The notes: a model not told the origin generated them from the sequence alone. A stretch of DNA of 64,000 nt from Phycisphaerales bacterium (GCA_020852275.1 JADZBE010000022.1:124001-188000); one strand, 5' to 3'. Positions 46,633-55,616 are shown, counted from the first letter of the stretch. Made by a program: numbers and translations.

Positions 46633-49623
46633 ATGAACGCGGTTGCATCAACGAGTGCTCGCGGACGAAGTCCGCGGCGAGTCTTCGGGCGCCAAGCGTC
46701 CGCATTCGGACTTCTGGTCCTGCTGGTGTTGAGTGCAGGGGCATCGACTGGCGCCCCGGCGCCGCCGGCGTCGCGTTCCGCTTCCGGCGACCTTCAGTTG
46801 CGACTGGCCCGATCGAGTGATGGGCGAACCTTCACGGATGAGGGGGTCTTGTTTCTTGACCAGGCATCCGCCCCGGACCTTGTGCGCCTGCGCGACGGGC
46901 GGATCATGGCGATGTTCGACGTGCACTCGCAGGACCGATCCTCCATCTGGGTGACGTTCTCACGCGACGAGGGACGCTCGTGGGATGCGCCCCATCCGGC
47001 GCGGATTCAGTCGACGGCCGGCTCGCTGGAGCTTCCGCGTCACGCGGACGCCGTCGTCTCGCCGGGCGGCGCGATCAAGATCTTCTTCACGACCGGACCG
47101 GTCCACCGCGACACCCAGCCGTCCGGCGAGTCCGCGGAGGCCCCGATCCAGAACCGCTCCCACGAGGCCGGCGTTTCCGATTCTGAAGGCGGGGCACAGC
47201 CCGCGCCCGCGGAAACCGACGGTGGACCCGCGCCGGGGCAGACCGAAGGCGGCGACAAACCCGCGCCGGCCGGCGGCACGGGTGTTCAACCGGTGTCCGG
47301 CGCCGCCGGAGCCGCGCAGGTGATCCGCGGGGCCGTCTCGCGCGACGGGATTCACTTCGTGCTCGACCCGCAGGTGGAGATGAAGATCGCCGCGCCGCGG
47401 GGCGAGATGCATGTAATGACGGCCCTGTTCCGGGACCGGGTCTTTGCTTACGTCGATGCGCCGGCGTCCACGTCGAGTCCGTCGGACGCGAAGTCCCCCG
47501 CGCTATTGGGCTTTCTGTCGCGCGATGGACGGCGGTTTGCACGTTTCAGCCCGAAGCGGCCCGATGACGTTCACCTTGTGGGCGACCTGCTCGCGCGCGG
47601 AGAGACGCTGACGGGCTGCTTCTGCGATGCGGGGCGAATGCGCCTGTTCGAATCCAACGACGCGCGGACGTTTGCGGAAACTTCGTGCAAGGGTCCGCCG
47701 GGCGCGACGGACGCGGCGTTGACGGTGCTCAAGGGCGCGGGGCTGCTGATGCTCTACGCCGCGCCGCGCGAAGGAGCGCGAGCTTCCGTTGTGGACGGCC
47801 TGCTGTCGGTCTCGCAGGAGGAGCGTCGCCGGGCGTGCGCCGCGCACGAACTCGCGGAAGACGGATCGGACGCCCGCGCCGCGCGCCAGTCCGCCGGCGA
47901 GCCAGTCGGCGCGGACACCATTTCGCCGCACGAGTTCGTGCTCGTCGCCTCCGCGCCGGTCGAAGGGCGAAGCGACGGCGCATCCCGCTTGCCACGCCAA
48001 ACCTCGACGATCGCGGGGGGTTCGACCGCCGGGCCCGGTGAACCGACCGGCGGGGATATCACTTCCCAGAGCGCATCCGCCTCGGTCGCCGGCGCGCCGG
48101 GTCGCGCCGCGACGGGACGCCCGGGGGATTCGGGAATCGCCGACCCGGCCTCCTTGGGTTCGACACGACCCGAAGCCGCTCCCTCGGAAGCCGCAGTCAA
48201 GAACGCCGGCGACCAAGACGCCCCAGCCTTGTTGGAAGCTTCGTCGCCATGGCCCGATCCGTATTCGACTTTTGCGCCGACCCCCACGTTCAGGGAATGG
48301 GTGGACTACGCGACATGGTATCGAACGATCGGCCGAGGCGCCACCGCGGATGACGCCAACATCGCCTACATGCAGGTCATGCCCGCCGCCAACGATCCGC
48401 CCGGAAGCAAGCCGGACTGGCCGGAGCTGGTGAACATGTTCTCCGACGGAACAACCTTCGCTCACCCCGCGCCGTGGGCGCCCGAGGATCATCCGGATTG
48501 GGAGGCGTCGTACCAGCAGACGCATTGGCTGGCGGACTGGTTCCGGCAGGCCACACTGCACACGGGCTACGCCGGCCCGGACCTGCCCCCGCCGGACGAC
48601 GCGACGACGCATCCGGAGGAGGAGGCGAGGGAGCAATCGCTGCTGATCAACATCCTCCTGCCGGGACTGTCGTCGCATCGGGCGATGGCCAAGAAGCTCA
48701 TTTCCGACAGTTGGCGCGCGGAAGGCGGTCGCGTGGATCCGGCGAGAATGACGCAGGCGTGGGAAACCGTGCTGCGCGGGGCCGGGCACATGCAGATGGG
48801 CTCGACGCTGATCGAGGAGCTTGTCGGCGTGGCGGAGCAATCGCTGGTGCAGGAGAACGCGCGCTGGGCGCTGGACCAAGGTGTATTCCAGACGGAAGAG
48901 GAGATCGAAGGTGCGCTGAACACGCTGGAATCGTTTGATCGCTGCGACCGCGACCCGGTGCAGAGCATCCGCGGCGAACATGCGATGGCCATGGATTCGA
49001 TTCAGTACATGTTCTGGCCCGGCGAACAGAACGGCGAGCCAAAGCCGATTCCTGATCGGATTGAGAAGTTCAGCTCGCTGATCGGTGAGGGATCGGAGGA
49101 GCCGGGCAAGTCCATCTCCGAAATGACGGCGCCGCAGGTGTACGAGACGATCGACGGGTTCGACGCGCACTACCGCACGCTCGCGGACCAGATGCGCGTG
49201 GGGTACCCGCTGGTGCGCGCCGCTGACCTGGACGCGATGCAGGAGTCGTTTGCGGCGGGGAATCCGATGGCCGACATGCTGCTGCCCTCCCTGAGCCGGT
49301 ACTACAAGCTGCGCGCGCGGTCGGAAGCGTCGCGCCGCGCCACGCAGTTGTCCTACGCAGCGCACCTCTACAAGGCGCGCGAGGGGCGCTGGCCCGCCTC
49401 GCTCGACGAGCTTCCCGAGCCGCATCGAACTCGTGTGCGAACGGACCCGTTTACAGGATCGGACTTCGGTTACCAGCTCACGCCGGATGGGCCGCGCGTA
49501 TACTCGATGTCCGAAAATGGTCTGGACGACGGCGGCATGCACGCGCATCGCTGGGACGATGGCGTGGAAGAGGGCGCATCCGACGATTACGTCTTCTGGC
49601 CCCCGCAGGTCCGGCCTCAATGA
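46633..49623 (+). CDS. Large exported protein with sialidase-like N-terminal domain
   Basis: The 996-residue protein has an export segment (FGLLVLLVLSAGASTGA). A sialidase/BNR-like domain follows (about 50-390), with SSDGRTFTDEGVLF and VTFSRDEGRSWDAPH (the S-x-D-x-G-x-x-W Asp-box). Residues 160-230 and 410-550 are low-complexity Pro/Ala/Gly linkers. The last 450 residues are helical. The C-terminal 80 (AAHLYKAREGRWPASLDELP ... DPFTGSDFGYQLTPDGPRVYS) resemble the tail region of planctomycete pseudopilin-like proteins. Catalytic residues of sialidases are not evident. The ATG at 46633 is chosen at the start of the basic n-region. Confidence 0.8.
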   Translation: MNAVASTSARGRSPRRVFGRQASAFGLLVLLVLSAGASTGAPAPPASRSASGDLQLRLARSSDGRTFTDEGVLFLDQASAPDLVRLRDGRIMAMFDVHSQDRSSIWVTFSRDEGRSWDAPHPARIQSTAGSLELPRHADAVVSPGGAIKIFFTTGPVHRDTQPSGESAEAPIQNRSHEAGVSDSEGGAQPAPAETDGGPAPGQTEGGDKPAPAGGTGVQPVSGAAGAAQVIRGAVSRDGIHFVLDPQVEMKIAAPRGEMHVMTALFRDRVFAYVDAPASTSSPSDAKSPALLGFLSRDGRRFARFSPKRPDDVHLVGDLLARGETLTGCFCDAGRMRLFESNDARTFAETSCKGPPGATDAALTVLKGAGLLMLYAAPREGARASVVDGLLSVSQEERRRACAAHELAEDGSDARAARQSAGEPVGADTISPHEFVLVASAPVEGRSDGASRLPRQTSTIAGGSTAGPGEPTGGDITSQSASASVAGAPGRAATGRPGDSGIADPASLGSTRPEAAPSEAAVKNAGDQDAPALLEASSPWPDPYSTFAPTPTFREWVDYATWYRTIGRGATADDANIAYMQVMPAANDPPGSKPDWPELVNMFSDGTTFAHPAPWAPEDHPDWEASYQQTHWLADWFRQATLHTGYAGPDLPPPDDATTHPEEEAREQSLLINILLPGLSSHRAMAKKLISDSWRAEGGRVDPARMTQAWETVLRGAGHMQMGSTLIEELVGVAEQSLVQENARWALDQGVFQTEEEIEGALNTLESFDRCDRDPVQSIRGEHAMAMDSIQYMFWPGEQNGEPKPIPDRIEKFSSLIGEGSEEPGKSISEMTAPQVYETIDGFDAHYRTLADQMRVGYPLVRAADLDAMQESFAAGNPMADMLLPSLSRYYKLRARSEASRRATQLSYAAHLYKAREGRWPASLDELPEPHRTRVRTDPFTGSDFGYQLTPDGPRVYSMSENGLDDGGMHAHRWDDGVEEGASDDYVFWPPQVRPQ

Positions 49624-49744
49624 GAGATGCGAGCCGCGGGCTTCGGTCCGCGTGGACTTGTGTGGCAGCAGGCGGGTCAAAGCCCTACATCTCGGACTGA
49701 CGCGAACGCATCATACAAAATCTTGGGGGGTGCGTGTTTTTTTC

Positions 49745-49774
49745 TTGACGAAAGCAATCCAGCCGACGTATACT
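49745..49774 (+). promoter_or_regulatory. Strong sigma70-like promoter of the 49.8-kb RNA locus
   Basis: TTGACG (49745-49750) and TATACT (49769-49774) with an 18-bp spacer, preceded by a run of seven T. The predicted start is near 49781. Confidence 0.75.
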
Positions 49775-49977
49775 CATGTGCGCAGGGCACCGGTTCGGAG
49801 ATGGCGTCGAAATTGGGCGGCGCGCAGACCGGATCAGTCCTTGACGAGCGGCGGGGCAGCTAGCGCCCCCCGCGCGATGAGCCTGTGGCCGACGGGTTGC
49901 AGGACGGGTAAGGCCGGCGGACGAGAGACGACCATTGATCGTCCCCCGGGTGGGCCCGTTTTGAAGGGAGGTGATCC

Positions 49978-50007
49978 ATGGTCGGATTGATAGGTTTGCT
50001 GCTTTAG
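49978..50007 (+). CDS. Putative nine-residue leader peptide MVGLIGLLL
   Basis: The ORF is ATG plus eight codons and TAG. It is preceded by GGAGGTGATCC (49967-49977), an exact 11-nt complement of the conserved 16S rRNA 3' end, with ideal 6-nt spacing from GGAGG. It uses codons rare in a GC-rich genome (TTG, ATA, TTG, CTT), and six of nine residues are Val, Ile or Leu. Its stop codon is in the loop of the first hairpin. Translation is inferred, not shown. Confidence 0.5.
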   Translation: MVGLIGLLL

Positions 50008-50045
50008 GCAGCGGACGTAGCTGCTTATGGCAGCACCAAGCATCC

Positions 50046-50086
50046 GGCCCGGTCCGGAGAACCTCCGAGACCGGGCCACTTTTTTT
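50046..50086 (+). terminator. Rho-independent terminator of the RNA locus
   Basis: GGCCCGGTC (50046-50054) pairs with GACCGGGCC (50069-50077). The inner stem is CGGAG / CTCCG with an AAC loop, and a run of seven T is at 50080-50086. Confidence 0.88.
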
Positions 50087-50352
50087 CGTGCCTACCCACA
50101 CAGGCCTCGTAGACCCGCGCTGGCGCATGCTGCTGTGATTTCGCCGGCCTCATCGGACCCGCCCGCGTTTGACCTGCGTTGCACTCCCGCTCACCTGCAC
50201 GGGGGCGCGCTTCAACATCATGCCTGGTACGCACCTTGCCGCCCTGTGTCGGCAGGCGTGGAGGCCGAAGAGGGAGAGTGTCGTGTACATCTGCACCCCA
50301 GCAGTACGGCGGAAGGCGTTTGCGATGAACTGTCCGGCGAAAAGGGGGTAAG

Positions 50353-51789
50353 ATGAATGCGCGGAAGTGGCCGTGGAGAGGCGTGTGCCCGTGTTTATGC
50401 GTGAGTGCGTTCACTTATGTGCTGGGCGGCTGCAGCGCGCGAGGTGGAGGAGGCGGCGACGGCAGTCCCGTGCGGAATGACAACGGTCTGTCAAACGCCA
50501 ACGTCACCCACAACGACAATGACAATCGCGCCGACGGAATCGATGTCGGCGCACGTCCGCAGGAGCGACTCGCCTCGACGGACCTGACGTATCTCGGCGC
50601 ATTCAGACTCCCCGAGGAGTTCAACTGGGGCGCGCAAGGGATTTCGTTTTACCCCGAAGGCGACGGCGGGGCCGGGACGTTGCTCGTCACCGGGTTCGAG
50701 CTGCTTCAGGATCCGGCGCATCCCGGCGAATCCTGCTGGAACCCCGATTGGGATTGCGGGGCGTACTACGGTCAAGTCCGCATACCCACGGCGACGCGCG
50801 CGGCCGGCTGGGAGGACTTGCCGGTGGCCGAACGCATCGGCGCTTTGACCCCATTCGACGGCGGGCTGGCATCCAGCGTCCACCGAGAGTACGTGTACGT
50901 CAGCGCCTTGGAGTATGTCCCGAGGCGCGGCTCGCAGTTGAGCGACAAGCTCTACGGCGCAATCAACCTGTGGTACGCGGAAGGCGTCGCGGGCAGTGAT
51001 ACCTTCCCCTCCCTCTGGTTCGCCAACCTCAACGGCATGCAGGCGCGTGGTATGTTCCATGTCGGACCCCGATCGGCGCCCTTTCACGGTCGCAAGACCG
51101 GCTCCTACTTGTTCACCGTCCCGCAGGCCTACGCGGACGAGTATCTGGGCGGGCGCATTCTGATTACGGGCCGGTCGCGCGGCACTCCGGCGGACGGCAC
51201 GATCCCGATCACGACGGACGGCGGTTCGCAGGGGCCGACGCTGATGGCGTTTGCTCCGTGGGGCGCGGACGACCCTACCGGCAATCTCGACGCCCTGCCG
51301 CTGCTCTATTATCGCGTGATGTTTCCCGCCTGTGCCGGACCCAACGTCGGCGACGCGGCGGTTTGCGACTTCCCGGGCTTTACGATGTGCGACGACTGGA
51401 CCGGCGGGTCGTTCGTGGACAACGGAAGGCGCAGGGCCGTGCTGCTGCTCGGGCTGAAGGGGCTGGGCGAGAACTGTTATGACGAGCCGCCGGTCGAATG
51501 CGGCGACCCGTGCAGCGACGCCCACGGCTATCACTGCCAGCCGTATGAACGCCAAGTCATCTTCTACGACGTGCATTCCCTCGGCGCATCGGCCATGAGC
51601 CGGCAGGATCCATGGGTTGTCCTGCCTTATGAGATGTGGCGTCCCGGCGTGTTCTATTCGCCGGGGCACACCTGCGGAGGCACGGGCGGCATGGCGTTCG
51701 ATGCGGCAAGCCGGCGGCTGTTCATGGTCGAGCGAGGACGTGGCGGCGCCGACGTGAACGCAGCGGTGGTTCACGTGTGGTCGTTGTAA
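50353..51789 (+). CDS. Lipoprotein of unknown function, 478 aa
   Basis: The signal peptide ends in a lipobox (YVLGGC, Cys27). An Asn/Asp/Gly-rich spacer follows, then a domain of about 400 residues with no family I can name. It contains many aromatic and Gly residues and several Cys (ESCWNPDWDCGAYYG, CGDPCSDAHGYHCQPYE) and may be a propeller. The ending GGMAFDAASRRLFMVERG resembles a beta-propeller blade. AGGGGG lies before the ATG. It is 267 nt downstream of the RNA terminator, so readthrough from that promoter could reach it. Its own promoter is not obvious in 50087-50352. Confidence 0.78.
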   Translation: MNARKWPWRGVCPCLCVSAFTYVLGGCSARGGGGGDGSPVRNDNGLSNANVTHNDNDNRADGIDVGARPQERLASTDLTYLGAFRLPEEFNWGAQGISFYPEGDGGAGTLLVTGFELLQDPAHPGESCWNPDWDCGAYYGQVRIPTATRAAGWEDLPVAERIGALTPFDGGLASSVHREYVYVSALEYVPRRGSQLSDKLYGAINLWYAEGVAGSDTFPSLWFANLNGMQARGMFHVGPRSAPFHGRKTGSYLFTVPQAYADEYLGGRILITGRSRGTPADGTIPITTDGGSQGPTLMAFAPWGADDPTGNLDALPLLYYRVMFPACAGPNVGDAAVCDFPGFTMCDDWTGGSFVDNGRRRAVLLLGLKGLGENCYDEPPVECGDPCSDAHGYHCQPYERQVIFYDVHSLGASAMSRQDPWVVLPYEMWRPGVFYSPGHTCGGTGGMAFDAASRRLFMVERGRGGADVNAAVVHVWSL

Positions 51790-52057
51790 ATGGGCAGGCC
51801 GCTGCAAAAGCTGTGGCACGGAACTCCGGGATGTGCATTCTTGCGGGAAATTCCTGCGCCGAACTCTGCGATTCGGAAACTGCGACGGGCTGACAAGGCG
51901 TGGATTCAGGCGTCAACGACCAGTAGCATGGGCGCGTTCGTGGGATATTCCGCGCAGGGGCTGGGGATACGAGGCGGTGCTCGCGGGGGAGCGGCGGTGT
52001 TGTGAGGAGGGGCGTGAAGGAAGCGCTGATTGATGAATTGCGTGAAGGAAGCGCCGG

Positions 52058-54175
52058 GTGAGTAAGCGATTGCAACGACAGGACCGGGCCGCTCGCGATC
52101 GCCGTGCGGCGGGCGCGGGTGGCAGCGCGGGCGCGCCCTCCGGAGGGGGTGGCGGCGACGACGCGCACAGAGCCGCGGGGGCCGGCGCGTTGTCCAAGGG
52201 CGCATCGAGAAAGCGCCTCTTCGTCCGCGCGGGCGGCGCGCTGGTCGCGGCGGCGCTCCTCGTGACGGCGGGGTTCGTGTTTCTGGGGAAGCGCCCCGTG
52301 CCGCGCGAGCAGCTCAATGTGCTGCTCATCTCGCTCGACACGATGCGAGCGGATCACCTCGGCTGTTACGGACATCCGCTCGCGCGCACGCCGAACATCG
52401 ACGCGCTGGCGGCCGGCGGGACGCTGTTTGCGCAGTGCGTCACCTCCGCGCCGACGACCTTTCCCGCGCACGCCAGTCTGCTGACGGGCACGTACCCGTT
52501 CGTTCACGGCGCGCGAGTCAACGCGCAATTCGAGCTGGCGGCGGAAAACGTCACGCTGGCGGAGCTGCTGAAAGGGGCGGGATTCGTCACGGGGGCGGAA
52601 GTGTCCGCGATGGTGCTCAACCGCGAGTACGGGCTGCGCCAGGGCTTCGACACCTACGTCGATCCGCGGGAGGTGCGCTATCGCAAGGCGAACCCGACGG
52701 ATCAGCCGGTCAACGAGCGCGTCGCCCAGGACGTGTGCGACGGGGCGATTCAATTCCTGCGGGGGCACGCGAGCGAGCGGTTCTTCCTGTTCGTCCACCT
52801 GTACGACGCGCATCTGCCGTACCAGGCGCCGCAGCCCTTCAAGTCGCAATACAAGGACGGTTACCTCGGCGAGATCGCGTACGTGGACCAGCAGCTTGGA
52901 CGGCTCTTCCGCGAGCTGGACGCGCTGAAGCTGACGGGGCGCACGCTCGTCGTGCTGACCGGGGACCACGGCGAAGGGCGCGGCGAGCACGGCGAGGAGG
53001 AGCACGGGCTGCTGGTGTACGACGCGACGCTCGCTGTGCCGCTGATCCTGCGGCTTCCCGGCTGGATCCCCCAGGGTCTGCGCATCGCCCACCAGGTCCG
53101 GCACATCGACGTGCCCTCCACCGTGCTGGATCTCGTGCAGGTGTCCGGTCCGCCCGCCATGCAGGGCGAGAGCCTGATGCCGCTGCTACAGGGGGAGCGG
53201 GGCCGGACATCGCGCGCCGCGTATTCTGAAACGCTGTCGCCGCTGTTCGATTACGTGTACGCGCCGCTGCGAAGCCTGCGCGAGGAGGGGTGGAAGTACG
53301 TGCTGGGTCCCAAGCCGGAGCTGTACCACGTCGCGGCGGACCCGAAGGAGTCGCGGAACCTCATCGACGCGGAACCGCAGCGCGCGCAGCGCATGCGCGC
53401 TGAGCTGGCGCAACTGATCGCCGCGGCGCCGCGCGTGACGGACCCGGCCGCGGCGCGGCGCGCCGTGACCGCCGAGGAGCGGTCGTCGCTGCAGGCGCTG
53501 GGGTACCTTGGCAGCGCCGGCGAGGACGAGATCGGCAGCGCCGCCGCCTCGAATGACCTTGAGCGGTTCCCGCCCACCGGTCCTAATCCCGTGGACCACG
53601 CGGAGGAGGTGCAAACGCTGAGCGCGTGCATGGCGATGGTCACCGCGGGGCGCTTCGAGGAAGCGTCCGCGAGACTGCGGCCACTGCTCGCCTCACAGCC
53701 CGCGGCGTCGCGCGGGCAGTTCAACGCCAACCGGCTCCTCGCCAACGCGCTCAACGGTCTCGGGCGGCTCGATGAAGCGGTGGAACACTACCGCAAGGCG
53801 CTGGCGGAGAGACCGACGGACTTCATCACGCTGACGGACCTGGGCGGGGCGCTGATGCGCCTGGGCAAGCTCGATGACGCGGTGGCGGTGTACGAGTTGG
53901 CGCTGAAGAGTTCGGGCGAGATGCCGTTCGTGCACATGCAGCTCGCGGCGGCGCTGACCGCGAAGGGCGACTACCCGGCGGCCATCGCGCATTGCGAGGC
54001 GGCGCTGAAGACCGACCCGAAGCTCGCCAACGCCTACGCGGCGTTGGCGAACATCTATGCGAAGTCCGATCGCAAGGCGGAAGCCGTCGAGGCAATCCGC
54101 AAGGCGCTGGCGATCAACCCCGCCAGCGCGGCGTTCCGCCGAATGCTGCAGGACCTGACGGGCGATGCGCCGTAG
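52058..54175 (+). CDS. Sulfatase/alkaline-phosphatase-superfamily protein with TPR repeats
   Basis: The 705-residue protein has one membrane helix at about 55-76 after a basic N-terminus. A sulfatase-like domain follows (about 85-420): ISLDTMRADHLGCYG with metal-binding Asp94, and LTGDHGEG. The usual Cys-x-Pro-x-Arg is replaced by Thr134-Phe-Pro-Ala-His, so Thr may be the nucleophile, as in phosphoethanolamine-transferase relatives. A formylglycine sulfatase is unlikely. TPR repeats occupy about 520-700 (LDEAVEHYRKALAERP, LDDAVAVYELALKSSG). The GTG at 52058 follows AAGGA at good spacing. Confidence 0.88.
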   Translation: MSKRLQRQDRAARDRRAAGAGGSAGAPSGGGGGDDAHRAAGAGALSKGASRKRLFVRAGGALVAAALLVTAGFVFLGKRPVPREQLNVLLISLDTMRADHLGCYGHPLARTPNIDALAAGGTLFAQCVTSAPTTFPAHASLLTGTYPFVHGARVNAQFELAAENVTLAELLKGAGFVTGAEVSAMVLNREYGLRQGFDTYVDPREVRYRKANPTDQPVNERVAQDVCDGAIQFLRGHASERFFLFVHLYDAHLPYQAPQPFKSQYKDGYLGEIAYVDQQLGRLFRELDALKLTGRTLVVLTGDHGEGRGEHGEEEHGLLVYDATLAVPLILRLPGWIPQGLRIAHQVRHIDVPSTVLDLVQVSGPPAMQGESLMPLLQGERGRTSRAAYSETLSPLFDYVYAPLRSLREEGWKYVLGPKPELYHVAADPKESRNLIDAEPQRAQRMRAELAQLIAAAPRVTDPAAARRAVTAEERSSLQALGYLGSAGEDEIGSAAASNDLERFPPTGPNPVDHAEEVQTLSACMAMVTAGRFEEASARLRPLLASQPAASRGQFNANRLLANALNGLGRLDEAVEHYRKALAERPTDFITLTDLGGALMRLGKLDDAVAVYELALKSSGEMPFVHMQLAAALTAKGDYPAAIAHCEAALKTDPKLANAYAALANIYAKSDRKAEAVEAIRKALAINPASAAFRRMLQDLTGDAP

Positions 54176-54289
54176 CGGATCGCGCGCAGCGAAGTCGAAG
54201 GTTGCGCCAAGCACCCCCGTCGCCGGCATTCGCGCAGACAGGACGAGCAGGTCGTCCAGGTGTGGGACGGCTGTATGGAGGCCTGCACA

Positions 54290-54571
54290 GGTTGGAAACC
54301 TGTGCTACACCCACCGGTTGGAAACCGGTGCCACAGCGACCGGTTGGAAACCGGTGCCACAGCGACCGGTTGGAAACCGGCGCCACAGACACCGATTTGG
54401 TAACCTGTACCACAGCCGCCGGTTGGAAACCGGTGCCACAGACACCGATTTGGTAATTTGTACCACAGCCGCCGGTTGGAAGCCGGTGCCACAGCCGCCG
54501 GTTGGAAACCGGTGCCACAGCCGCCGGTTGGAAACCGGTGCCACAGCCGCCGGTTGGAAACCGGTGCCACA
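54290..54571. repeat. 26-bp tandem palindromic repeat array, 11 units
   Basis: Units of 26 bp (two are 27) are centred on GGTTGGAAACCGGTGCCAC. Starts are at 54290, 54316, 54342, 54368, 54394, 54421, 54447, 54474, 54500, 54526 and 54552. Most units can form an ACCGGTT-GGA-AACCGGT hairpin. The first changes both arms (ACAGG / CCTGT). Two units (54394, 54447) carry GATTTGG instead. Confidence 0.95.
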
Positions 54572-54635
54572 TGCGGTCTTGGAGATTGCACCAAGGTCGA
54601 TTCTGAAACAGGTTCCGCGGTGAAGATCGGCGAAG

Positions 54636-55373
54636 CTACCCCGCCTTGGCCTTGGGCGCGGCTTCCACCGGGTCCTTGAACTCGATGTTCAGCGCGCCCA
54701 TCTCGGCGGGGCCGACGTTCTCCACGGTGTGGCTGACGGCGTCGCTCCACATGGCGGCGCCGGCGGCGAGCGCTTTCTCCGTCACCTTGCCGGCCGAATC
54801 AGTGAACTTGGCCTTAGCGTCCGTCAGGGCGTAGATGAGGTTGGCCGGGTGCCAGTGCATGGCCAGTTTCTCGCCGGGCTTAAGGTGCGATTCGAGGACG
54901 CGGACGCGCTCGTTCTCGAAGACGACCTTGGTTTTCGCAGGGTCGGTCTTGACGGGATCCTGACCCTCCGGCGGCGCGGCGGGTTTGGCGCCGGGTTGCG
55001 CGGCCTTCTTGAACTCGACGACGATGCCGCGGAACTCCGCGTTGCCGACGTTTTCGGCGGCGTGCGACTCGGCCTTGATCCAGTTGGCGGCGCCGGGCTT
55101 TCCCTCAAGATCCTGCGTCTTGCCGTCGGCGTAGCTGAGCTTGAGCTTGCCCTCGGTGAGGATGTACACGAGGTGGTCGGGGTGAGAGTGCATGGCGATC
55201 TTCTCCCCCGGCTTGAAGGTGATGGAGCAGAGCCGGACGGCGTCATTCTCGAAAACGGTTTTGTAGATGGTCGGTCCAACCTTGACGGGGTCTTGCGCCC
55301 TCGCCGGCACGACCGCCGGAAGCAGTCCCGTTGATGCGACCACGGTCCACAGCGCTGCAGTGCGCGTCGTCAT
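54636..55373 (-). CDS. Exported two-cupin protein
   Basis: The 245-residue product has a signal peptide (ALWTVVASTGLLPAVVPARA). Two related cupin halves follow, each with F-E/V-N-D/E-x-V-R then a metal-site pattern: KPGEKIAMHSHPDHLVYILT and KPGEKLAMHWHPANLIYALT. Each ends with H-x-x-E-N-V-G and an I-x-V/I-E-F-K strand. The metal and substrate are unknown. The ATG at 55371-55373 has AGGAG eight bases upstream. The gene ends just after the 26-bp repeat array. Confidence 0.85.
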   Translation of the reverse strand: MTTRTAALWTVVASTGLLPAVVPARAQDPVKVGPTIYKTVFENDAVRLCSITFKPGEKIAMHSHPDHLVYILTEGKLKLSYADGKTQDLEGKPGAANWIKAESHAAENVGNAEFRGIVVEFKKAAQPGAKPAAPPEGQDPVKTDPAKTKVVFENERVRVLESHLKPGEKLAMHWHPANLIYALTDAKAKFTDSAGKVTEKALAAGAAMWSDAVSHTVENVGPAEMGALNIEFKDPVEAAPKAKAG

Positions 55374-55505
55374 GGATGAACTCCTGATTGCAGAGGTTGG
55401 CGGGATTGAGCCGCCCATCACGGCTCGCGTAGGTGCGAAGGGTAACCTCGGGCGGGTTCCGGGCCAAGTGCCCGCTCGTTTGCCCGGCGCGAGGGCGGAT
55501 GTCGG

Positions 55506-55590
55506 GGTTCAGGGTTCAGGGTTCAGGGTTCAGGGTTCGGGGTTCGGGGTTCGGGGTCCGGGGTTCAGGGCTAAGGGTCTGGGTGCAGGG
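55506..55590. repeat. Heptamer tandem array (GGTTCAG)n, about 12 units
   Basis: Four exact GGTTCAG units, three GGTTCGG units, then degenerate units to about 55590. The unit matches that of the array at 31452. Confidence 0.95.
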
Positions 55591-55616
55591 TTCGGCGCTG
55601 CGGCGTCAGTACACGT

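Larger units (their letters stand above)
49781..50086 (+). ncRNA. Candidate structured RNA or attenuator leader, about 306 nt
   Basis: This RNA lies between a strong promoter and an intrinsic terminator, with no supported protein gene. Its 5' segment (GGCACCGGTTCGGAG, 49786-49800) can pair over about 14 bp, with two single-base bulges, with the 3' arm of the terminator (50063-50077). Two alternative hairpins (GCTGC-TTTAG-GCAGC and GCTGC-TTATG-GCAGC) and a nine-codon ORF lie near the 3' end. I find none of the core motifs of RNase P RNA, tmRNA or SRP RNA. It could be a stand-alone RNA with a closing stem, or a leader controlling the lipoprotein gene at 50353. Confidence 0.65.

Noticed and set aside
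47503-49680. A 725-codon minus-strand frame under the 46.6-49.6 kb gene
   Set aside because: Antisense shadow. The plus strand has a signal peptide, an Asp-box and normal codon use.
49965-49980. A fragment of 16S rRNA
   Set aside because: Only the 11-nt complement of the anti-SD tail matches, on the strand expected for a ribosome binding site. No flanking rRNA sequence is present.
49781-50086. RNase P RNA, tmRNA or SRP RNA
   Set aside because: The conserved core motifs of each (for example the GAGGAAAGUCC block, a tRNA-like T arm, or the GGAAGCAGCC SRP loop) are absent.
54290-54571. CRISPR array
   Set aside because: The period is 26 bp with almost no unique spacer. Nearly the whole unit repeats, and no cas gene is near. 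It is a tandem palindrome array.
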